Below are positions 56,075 to 64,000 of a stretch of DNA of 64,000 nt, one piece after another (positions within the stretch are counted from its first letter, which is position 1; each line of letters starts with the position of its first letter). Origin of the DNA: Doryteuthis pealeii (taxonomy: Eukaryota > Mollusca > Cephalopoda > Myopsida > Loliginidae); the NCBI GenBank assembly GCA_023376005.1, contig CM042145.1, positions 62,557,673 through 62,621,672 on the forward strand, in the 5' to 3' direction. Below the pieces are notes generated by a model. The model made no database searches and was not told where the DNA came from. It saw only the letters and a program-made list of their open reading frames with translations. The position numbers and the translations under genes are program-made.

Positions 56075-57690
56075 TTAGGTAGCAGTAATCTCGAGCATGA
56101 AAGCGAGGTTAATGCCATCCACGCGATACATTCGCGCCAACTTCACCCACCTTTCGCCAAATTCCAATGAAGAGAGTCTCCTCCTCTCGGACCGGATTTT
56201 AATTTTGATCTGGTGCTTGTAAAAGGCAACCAAGGTCAGAGATGAAAAAGACTCGCCTTCATAGTGTTCCTCCTTTCTCGTCGTCCAGATCACGACTCTC
56301 ATAACGCCGAGTAAAACGTAAAGTTTTTTTCCTGTCAAGCGACGTCTCAAGATTGCTTAATACAGTCCGGGCATCCAGTGAATAGGACTTTCCACTCTGC
56401 ATGCGAACCATGTAGCCTTCAAGGAGCTTCAGAAGTGGTTTTACGACCGGGCAGGTAAAGAAGGCGTGCTCAAACAACTCATCCTCTCCCTTACATCGGA
56501 CGCAAACTGGCGGAATAGCCAGACTCGCTTTCTTCAGCTTCTTGCCAACCCAGAGGGCGCCTCGGATCACTCGCCAGGTGAGTGACCCCTCATTGTTATT
56601 GAGACAACTCAACCCGGGAACCCAAGGCCAGATTGAGCGACCCTCCGCTTTCGTCACACCGAGCCTTTCAGTTAGGTCATCACGAACTAATATGCGATAT
56701 AATGCCTTATATGCGATATAATGCCTTACGCGACGGCGGCCGGGTATCAGTGAGGCCTAACTGTAACCGTGAGAGAACTTTCAGGGCATGCCGACACTCG
56801 CGATAGAAGGAGTATTCTTTCCTGGGTAAACGGTAAGCCTCCCCATTTTCGGAATGCACACTTCTTAAGGCCGGGAAAGCCTTCTTGGCGTCTTTCTTCC
56901 AGAATTCGCCAGACTCGTCGTGTTCTGTAGTTATCCTGCTTAGGAAACTGAGACGTAACGTGTGACGTCGCATCTCCACGCTCGGTATACCTAGACCTCC
57001 TTCAGAAGGATGAAGGCAACAGATCTCGCGACGCACCAAAGGAGCCCGATTGTTCCAGATGAATCGAAACAGGGCTCTTTCTAATTGAATTAGAGAGGTG
57101 GACTGGAGAGGAAGCACAAAAAGGTAAAGAATGAGGGGGTAGATGTGCGAGCCGCACACCTCTGCCCTCCCCTTTAAGGAAAGCCTCCTCCCTGACCATA
57201 TGCCGATAGTGGCCACGACCTTTTTAAGTACCTCCGACCGGTTTTTTTTTCAGCTGCAGATCAGGACCGAACCAGACGCCGAGTATCTTGCACGGCCCGT
57301 CCGTCCAGTTAAAGGGGCTGGGAAGAGCACAACCCTTCCACGAACCCAACCGTAGACCTATCAACTTGTCACGGTTAATTCTGGCCCCTGTCACGGCTTC
57401 ATATCTTCCCAATTCTGTGCTGACCTCCTCAACCTCGGCACTGCTCACTACAAGCAAAGTCACATCGTCAGCATGGGCAGTATACTTGGCTGAAGTGCGA
57501 GCAACGGGCAAAGTAAACCCGCGAAGGACCGGGTTCGCCCTTATCTTGTGCAGGAAGGGTTCCAACACAAGAACGTACAGCAAGGGCGATAGCGGACAAC
57601 CTTGCCGAATCGATCTAGATAAAGTGAAGGGCTTCGATCTTACTCCGTTCACCTCCACCATGATTCCAGGGGACGCATACAGAAGCTGAA
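56075..57690 (-). pseudogene. Tx1-like reverse transcriptase, C-terminal two thirds
   Basis: Frames read (5' to 3') VNGVRSKPFTLSRSIRQGCP, SPLLYVLVLEPFL, then AHADDVTLLV. This is the catalytic box, with H in place of the aromatic residue of the usual YADD. Then GAWI-like GIWSGRRLSLKGRAEVC, FIWNNRAPLVRREICCLHPS, and CVRCKGEDELFEHAFFTCPV, a C-terminal CxxC..HxxxxC motif. Frame changes occur near 57220, 56700 and 56260. Confidence 0.85.
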
Positions 57691-57699
57691 TCAGCTGCG

Positions 57700-58490
57700 A
57701 AAATTCACGCCAAAACCGACTGCAGAAAGAACAGCCTCCAGAAAACCATGGTCAACCCTATCGAAGGCCTTGGACTAATCTAAATTGATCAGCGAGGCTT
57801 TATCGTCGACTTTATCTATGATCGTTGCGAATCATATGAAGACTGTCCTGGATCGTCCTGCCCTTCACAGCACAAGACTGTTCAGGGGCTACTAGACTAG
57901 GCAAGGGCAGTCTGCAAACGATATGCCAGGATCTTCACCAAAACCTTCAAGTCGGTGTTTAACATCGTCAAAGGGCGAAAGTTACTTACCCCGTCCCCTC
58001 CATGTTTGTCCTTACGTAACAATTTTACAACACCCCAGGTGAAACGTTGAGGAATAGACCCCTGTTTCATCCAGTTATTGTAGACAGTCGCCAGCAAGGG
58101 TAAAAACATGTGCGACAGCCTCAAGTACACTTCGTAGGGAAGACCATCAATTCCAGGGATCTTCTCCAGTCCAACCGATTTCAGCGACTGCCGGATTTCA
58201 TCATCTGTAATGCGCCCTTCACACCCAGCCGCTTCTGTCTCCTGAAGGCGAGGGAAGTCGGCAAGATAGGCGTCGAACTGAGCTGATCTCAGTCCGGGCT
58301 CCCTAGTGAAGAACTTCTGGTAGTAGTAAATTCCCTACAAATACCTTTGTTTGTAGTTCGATGCTGTCCGTCCGGCGATGTAACACTCGCGATATGCATT
58401 TGAGTGGCAGCTCTTAGCTCCTCAGCCCACAGATCTTGAGCCATGTTCGTCGCCTCGCAAGACATTAATCGCGCCAGTGGGGTCACTTGG
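57700..58490 (-). pseudogene. Tx1-like reverse transcriptase, N-terminal part
   Basis: NNWMKQGSIPQRFTWGVVKL then LLRKDKHGGDGVSNFRPLTM and LNTDLKVLVKILAYRLQTAL are reverse transcriptase blocks 0 to 2. Further 3', the frame continues brokenly through the block-A region (FDRVDHGFLE-like). Upstream, RLMSCEATNMAQDLWAEELR belongs to the linker. Confidence 0.82.
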
Positions 58491-58613
58491 CTGTTTATCA
58501 GCCAAGTGACCCCACCTGCTTGCGAATTGTTCTTTTACTTTTTCAGATCCGGCTGGAAGGCTTTCTGTGGTAGATGCTACCATAAAGGAAAGGGTGTTTC
58601 GTTTCATTGAGGT

Positions 58614-58860
58614 TTATGGACCCAATGCCTCGAGTGAGAATCTAGCCCTAACTACCTGAGCTTGATACTTCTTGTGGTTAGAGGAAGCCAGCTCAGCCTT
58701 AACTATGTTAGTAGCTAAACTATCTCCCTCCCGCACAGCCGTATCTAGCCTATTCTCTAAATACCTTTGCTCCGCTAGACTATCTAGCTTGAAACTTCTA
58801 CCATAATCGGCAGCAAAGGATCTAATACTTTCCTTAAACCTAGAACACAACCTGTTCCCA
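58614..58860 (-). pseudogene. Tx1-like EN-RT connecting segment
   Basis: CSRFKESIRSFAADYGRSFK then SLAEQRYLENRLDTAVREGD and KAELASSNHKKYQAQVVRAR. This helical linker is typical of Tx1-type elements. It ends abruptly where the inverted copy begins. Confidence 0.75.
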
Positions 58861-59055
58861 ATAACCGTCCCGTCAATTCCCGCTTAGTTCTAGCTAGCTA
58901 ATGAGATTTTTGTCTTCCAAAAGGGAAGCATTAAGTTTCCAGTAGCCAGACATCCTAGCCTTAGCCCTAATTTTAGCCTAACATAGACCATCCTATGATC
59001 AGAGCTATCTACAATCTCAAAACTTGGGCCTTCTATAAGATCTAAATAGACTCCC

Positions 59056-59694
59056 CTAACTAACACTGTCGATGTAACTGGAGAGCTGACGACCAGAGGC
59101 GCCCCTAGCGGTCCAAGTCCACACTACCCGATTTGGAAGCTCTTCACGGAGCTTGTCGCCGAGATCAAATCTGTCGACAAACTCCCCGAAGTATTTGGCA
59201 TCCAAATTGTTAGTATTCCCTCTAACGTTCCCTCTATCAACCTTGGGATCAAGGACGGCGTTCCAATCACCCACTAGAATTACCCGTTTGTATGACGTCA
59301 CATAGGGCTCGATGCGCCGAAAAAAGTCAGGCAGCTCACTCGAGGCATTGGGTCCATAAACCCCAATGAAACGAAACACCCTTCCCTTTATGGTAGCATC
59401 CACCACACAAAGCCTTCCAGCCGGATCTGAAAAAGCAAAAGAACAATTCGCAAGCAGGTTTCTGTTTATCAGCCAAGTGACCCCTCTGGCGTGACCATCA
59501 AAAAATGCTGAAAAGGAATCGTAATCCCTTGACATAATTCCTTCATGTAAGCTCGGCCTCGAAGCCAGTAAAGGAGCTTTTGCCTTTTCGAATCTGACCT
59601 CAAGCCACGAGCATTCAAACGAGCTAACCTCAGATCCGTGATGATAATTACTAGAGTTGGGTCCTCGGACTGAACATGTCTGGTGAAAGAACAC
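59056..59694 (-). pseudogene. Tx1-like APE endonuclease
   Basis: GVTWLINRNLLANCSFAFSD, then FRFIGVYGPNASSELPDFFR and KRVILVGDWNAVLDPKVDRG. The GDWN motif holds catalytic Asp and Asn. The motif WTWTARGAS..SYIDSV is the near-C-terminal strand with the R.DR position changed. The N-terminal third is out of frame. Confidence 0.85.
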
Positions 59695-60525
59695 CGATGG
59701 TCTGGCTCAACGAAGCAAAGCCGAGAGCCTCAGTAAAGGCTCCGTTGTAGGCGAGGCCGCCGTTGTTCTTGGGGTAGGTTAGTTTGAGAGCCCTATAAAG
59801 AGATGGTACAATTGTATTGGGACCATCCCCGGCCCCAACATCATACCCCCCATCGGTCAATATGGCAGCTATCGGGCCGAAAGTTTCAACAGCATCGTGG
59901 ACCATCCCCATGATAGGTCCAGACTTCCGGTCCGATCGTATGACAGAAAGTACCCTGGCATCAGGGAAATTTCGGGGTTCCTCCACATCTAGGCCGTCCA
60001 ACCTTTTAAATTTGAGGAGGGCCCCCAAATTGTCTAATAGTTTTTCGGGTAGACTGGAATCTTTTATCAGGATGTCCTCCTTCACCCTACATATGTTTAA
60101 GCCTACCCCAAAAGGGGTTTTCTTTTTTAAACTGGGCAGCTTATCCTCAGAACTCCCTACTGAAGGGCTCTGCTGCCGCTTGTTGGCCTATGATGATGAG
60201 GAGTAGTTCGCCCCGTGAGATGGAGTTTGTGTTGGTGAACTTTTTGGAGATTGTGAATGTTTGCGCGGGGATAATTTAGGAGTTGTAGCACTGTCATTTT
60301 TTTTTGGTGGGGGGGGGGCATTGTGGTGTAATGAGATGGCGTGGAAGGTCTTAATATTTTTGGTGAAATGGGCAGGGTGGAGCGGGGACATTCCAAAGAA
60401 GTAGTTTCATCCTTGGCTTTGTCCAGCTCGGCCTTCCATTTTAGTAATTTTTGGAACTTTTCTTTTCCCGGACTGACGCACTTGGCCCTGGTCATTCCCG
60501 CATACGACCGTGGGGTCTCTTCCAC
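59651..60525 (-). pseudogene. ORF1-like region of the Tx1-like element
   Basis: A Pro/Ser-rich stretch (APPPPKKNDSATTPKLSPRK) is followed by a frame with FGPIAAILTDGGYDVGAGDG. I do not recognise a domain. Position upstream of the endonuclease suggests ORF1 or the ORF1-ORF2 link. Confidence 0.5.
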
Positions 60526-60645
60526 GGTGCCTGTTGGGTTTTCTACGTGGGACTGAGGTACCGCTGACTGCGCCTTTCTCGCTGTCTGGCTGATACCAAC
60601 ATTAAGCCTCTGTCGACTTTTTAAAACCTTTTATATTAAACCAAA

Positions 60646-60895
60646 GGGCCGGGTTAGCTCAGTCAGTAAAGCGTTCGTCTAGAAACCACAAGGTTCCTAG
60701 TTCGATACCGACCCTCGCCAACTCAGCATATGAGTAGCACAGGGATCTGTGCGGTAAAGCAAGGAGCTGATGGTAGGTGTGGCGCTCTACCTCAGACTAA
60801 AAAAATCTCCTTGGTCTAGCGCTAGTGATAAGGTGATAGACTCCCTCGCTGATTGGCTGATACCGACTTTAGGCCACCCCGACTACTTTACTTTA
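60646..60895 (+). mobile_element. SINE-B (tRNA-derived), full copy
   Basis: Head gggttagctcagtcagtaaa (A box) and ggttcctagttcgataccga (B box), then aactcagcatatgagtagca, ttggtctagcgctagtgata, and gactccctcgctgattggct. About 250 bp. Confidence 0.85.
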
Positions 60896-60899
60896 CTTA

Positions 60900-61370
60900 T
60901 ATTAAACCAAACATTTGACTAAAGTTTGAACGATGCAAATGCAGACTCTTCTCTTCTAGCATACGACCCGTGCCGTCACCAGCTGTTGAGACCCTTGAGT
61001 AAATCGCTGTCACCAATGATTGAGCCATTCTTTCTGCTTGGGTGTGGAACATAAAGACTTGTTGACAAGCCGCCTTTATCTATTGTTGATAAGTATGAAG
61101 CGACCAAAGTTCACACGTCGTTTCTTCATTTGAACTATGTAAAGTTTATAAGATCGACAGGGACTCAGCGGCGGGTAACACCTGTTTCAGATGGTTGGAG
61201 AATATCAGAAACGCGTGACAGAGTCGGTGACGGCTTGGCTCTAACAGTCATTCTTGTAATGTTTCGTTTAGCGCCTTTTTTTGCTGCTGCTGCTGTTGTT
61301 GTTATTGTTACCATTAGTTAAACTAGCATACTTCCCGTCATAAATGACGAGATAACTTTTCTATGGGTTT
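60900..61370. other. Unidentified interval
   Basis: Moderate GC (gcgtgacagagtcggtgacg). A 63-codon plus frame (61130-61321) matches nothing I know. No repeat end was seen. Confidence 0.35.
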
Positions 61371-61371
61371 C

Positions 61372-61520
61372 GACAGCCCTGTCGGTTGGGGCTTGAGAAT
61401 ACACCGACTGCACCTCTGCAGAGGGGTAAGACCTTCCCCTCCCAAATGGGGGCACCTGTTAGCCGTGGGTGGTGACCTGTGATGCTTAAGGATGGAATCC
61501 TCGTGGCTGAGCTGGCCCCA
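61372..61520 (+). repeat. Family G dispersed repeat, 5' part
   Basis: agccctgtcggttggggctt, accgactgcacctctgcaga, and tgatgcttaaggatggaatc. Confidence 0.8.
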
Positions 61521-61599
61521 CTAGTAAGTTATTACAGCATTTCTATAATGCAAAAAATAATTGTTCGAAGCGTTAAAATGGCGGCGTGTCTATTAAAGC

Positions 61600-62125
61600 G
61601 AACTTACAAGAATATGCGCCTTCTGGGTGTAAGTATTTGGGTTTTAATGTAATGAGATATATTAATTTAGAAAGATTAACGAAATTAAATAAGAACGAAT
61701 ATAAAAAGATTACACTTGTTCTAATTATATTTTAATTGGTTTCTTAATAAAAAAAAATCATTCATAGATTTGATTTTAATACATTGGAGAATAAAACAAT
61801 AACATTAGAGATCAATAACACCAAGAAGTTATTTATTAAACCCAGTTTTGTTAAAACCAATATGCAAATTAACCACGCCATATATTAGGTACACCTTTAT
61901 TTCTTAGTGATATATAAGACACATTGCAGGATTTTAAACGCACTAATAACATGGGCTGTTTTGAGGTAAATCTAACACAGATTTTCATAGAGATATTGTT
62001 AATAAATAAAATTTATTCATCTATCAATGATTTTGACTTACGCAATTCCTGGTGGTATTGTGACGTAAGCAGTGGCGTAGGTTCAGTTACAGACAGATAG
62101 ACACCGAATCTCCATTATTAATAGA
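61600..62125 (+). repeat. Family H copy, best preserved
   Basis: aatatgcgccttctgggtgt at the start; gttacagacagatagacacc and ccattattaatagata at the end; about 520 bp. Confidence 0.72.
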
Positions 62126-62194
62126 TATGTTTGATTAATTTAGCTTACTGGAAAGTCCAGCTATAATTTCACGTTGCTCTTTGTTGATTTGGTT

Positions 62195-62400
62195 GGTTTG
62201 GTTTAGTTTGTTGGGTCTTACGGCATGTCAACCCTTGTTGGGTTATTTTATGCCGAAGACGCTTAGTTCTATTCATGCTTGATGCGTATTCATTTTTTTC
62301 AAACTCAATTCCTTTATCACATTTTTTAAAACACATTTTTTTTTATATTTAACCCATAAATGGGACCCTAACAGCTAATTGACCGTAGGGGCCTCTCCGA
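62195..62400 (-). repeat. Family G end
   Basis: ttacggcatgtcaacccttg, ttaacccataaatgggaccc, then a jump to taggggcctctccgatcagc. Confidence 0.7.
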
Positions 62401-63059
62401 TCAGCTTTGCTTATGTAGAATGAAACAACACATGCACGAATGCTATTTTCACCTTCCCCACGTCTCGCATATCCATTACTACTGAAAAGCGAGTTCGATC
62501 TCCGCTGGAGGTTCAATACTTGCGACCTTGAGTTGCATCCTGTCCGTGGCGAACGGGTTGGGTAAATACCTACTTCCTTTCCTGGTAATAGTCTCATTCT
62601 CACCATCATTACCAGACGTGGTGCTTTCACTACAAAGTATGCAAATGTCTCTTGTACTTGCATCAGGCATTTAAACTGCATCTAGTAGTGAGGTTCCAAT
62701 TCTGGAGCTATGGGAAATGTGGAGTACCCCCTCCCGTGACCACGGGATGATTTAAAGTGGTCATCTTATACGTCTGAGTACCCGTGCGATTGTCAACGCA
62801 TTTGTTTTCTGAGTGATATATTTTCTTGCTGCAACTCAATCATTTGCTTCATTAGCTCCAAATGTTGTTGGTCCATTGTAACTGGTGGAGTAGTCATGTT
62901 TGGTTTACGAATCCTTGGAAATTTGGGACATCAAATTAACAAAACTTGAATTATGTAGAAATTCAATATTGAGGTAGAATTAACAGAAAATCAAAACCCC
63001 CAAAAGTTTTTCCCCTAAGTATCTATGTATTTATTTGTATTAGGTATATTTGATATATA

Positions 63060-63345
63060 TATATATTTACCAACCCCTCCACTCGAGCAGGATGCGACAC
63101 AGGGGCAATTTCTTGAGCGGGGTTTAACAGGTTTGAATTCAGAGTTTTCCTTCTCCTAGACTGGTTACCAAGCCATGGTTAAAGAGTCCAGTCTGCCCTG
63201 ATATTTACCCATAGCTAGAGGGAGAGTAGGATTCATACCTTTCCCAAGGGTATTAGCGCTATGTGAAATGCAAACAGCTTCGTCCAGGAATTGAACTCGG
63301 GTCGACGAGTCCATTTCCTATGACTCTAACCATTAGACCACGATA
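63060..63345 (-). mobile_element. SINE-A, full length
   Basis: Reverse strand: head cgtggtctaatggttagagt, B box gagttcaattcctgg, and end ggaggggttggtaaatata. Confidence 0.87.
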
Positions 63346-63392
63346 TATGTGTGTAAAGACCTCTTAAGGAACAACAACCAAAAACAAAAATA

Positions 63393-63676
63393 TATATTTA
63401 CCAAGCCCTCTGCAGGGGCAGGTTGCGACACATGGTCAATTTCTTAAGCAGGGTTTGAATTCAAAGTTTTGCTTCTCTTGGACCGGTTACCTAACCACGG
63501 CTAAAGACTCTAGTCTGTTCTACTATTTACTCATAGGTGGAGGAAGAGTAGCTGGAGGCATACCTTTCCCAAGGGTATTAACACTGTGTGAAATACAAAC
63601 AGCTTGGTCAAGGATTTGAACTCAGGTCGACAAGACCATTTCTTACCACTCTAACCATTACACCACGCGCCTCCAA
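63393..63676 (-). mobile_element. SINE-A, full length
   Basis: Reverse strand: head gcgtggtgtaatggttagag, B box gagttcaaatccttg, and end gagggcttggtaaatatata. It lies head to tail with the copy at 63060. Confidence 0.87.
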
Positions 63677-63786
63677 AAACTAAATACAAACGTACAATTA
63701 ATCGATTCCCTATCTCTTGGCATGAAATAACTCTAGACGCATTGAAATGCCGTTAAAAGCAATAAAAAAATGTTACATCTTAATTA

Positions 63787-63834
63787 CACACACACACAGA
63801 CATATATATATATATATATATTAATAAAGTCATC

Positions 63835-63890
<56 letters not shown>
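63787..63890. repeat. (CA)n/(TA)n microsatellites
   Basis: Two CA-TA blocks separated by a 26-bp spacer (ttaataaagtcatcc). Confidence 0.95.
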
Positions 63891-64000
63891 GAGAAAGTAG
63901 ACAAACACGGGATGTTATGGAAACTGGATGTTTATTGTCGATGATGCAACGTTTCGGCCATTTAGACCATCATCAGGACCAAAAGCCCAGTTCTAGGTTC
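63886..64000 (-). mobile_element. Penelope-like terminus, cut by the window end
   Basis: The reverse strand has cctgatgatggtctaaatgg then ccgaaacgttgcatcatcg. This CTGATGATGG..GGCCGAAACG pattern is characteristic of the terminal repeats of Penelope-like elements and derives from a hammerhead. Stem I does not pair here. Confidence 0.6.

Larger units (their letters stand above)
56050..60560 (-). mobile_element. Tx1-like (L1-group) non-LTR retrotransposon, degraded
   Basis: A 4.5-kb element on the minus strand with, from 5' to 3': an ORF1-like Pro/Ser-rich part, an APE endonuclease, a connecting region, reverse transcriptase and a C-terminal cysteine motif. The parts occupy different frames, with stops and frameshifts, so it is inactive. 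Order and motifs fit the Tx1/L1 group. It is the longest coding-like sequence outside PRDM4. An internal inverted duplication (58495-58640 against 59340-59490) distorts the EN-RT junction. Confidence 0.85.

Noticed and set aside
57288..57689. 133-codon plus frame
   Set aside because: Antisense of the Tx1-like reverse transcriptase.
1..64000. CRISPR array, operon or bacterial features
   Set aside because: Spliced gene, SINEs, LINEs and microsatellites show nuclear animal DNA; the tandem arrays lack regular unique spacers.

Overview
This window is animal nuclear DNA: AT-rich, with spliced genes and a heavy load of repeats. The one host gene I can support is a plus-strand PRDM4 orthologue (PR/SET-domain zinc-finger regulator). 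Nine coding exons run from about 888 to 19537 and give roughly 767 residues, close to the vertebrate protein as I remember it. The tRNA-derived SINEs, long (TA)n, (CA)n and (GA)n tracts and invertebrate-type LINE fragments suggest a lophotrochozoan, perhaps a mollusc. The species cannot be fixed from sequence alone.

Layout. 1-887: upstream repeats. 888-19537: PRDM4, with introns carrying a foldback element, MITEs, SINEs, a solo LTR, a LINE nested in a MITE and a decayed mariner. 19538-32900: gene-free, made of LINE 3' ends, SINEs, MITEs, a solo LTR and transposase remnants. 32900-42600: very rich in microsatellites; several modules sit between (TA)n tracts. They include hammerhead-ribozyme-bearing elements, an inverted pair of Penelope-like GIY-YIG fragments and a long perfect hairpin. 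42600-55300: MITEs, two solo LTRs, hAT-like ends, a mariner fragment, clustered LINE 3' ends, nested SINEs and a tandem satellite-like array. 56050-60560: a degraded Tx1-like LINE on the minus strand with an internal inverted duplication. 60600-64000: more SINEs and a Penelope-like terminus.

Most interesting: a repeat family joining a tRNA-Asp-like head to a complete minimal hammerhead ribozyme. It occurs as a near-identical inverted pair (33369-33912) and again as a diverged single copy (41716-41961). A structurally different hammerhead candidate lies at 38353-38389. PRDM4 exon 3 is one nucleotide short of frame.

All identities come from reading the sequence and from memory of the families; no search or folding was run. 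Repeat families are given working names: G (600-bp family with an aaaccaaacc tail), H (Helitron-like), Q, R, S, T (palindromic MITE), SINE-A and SINE-B.
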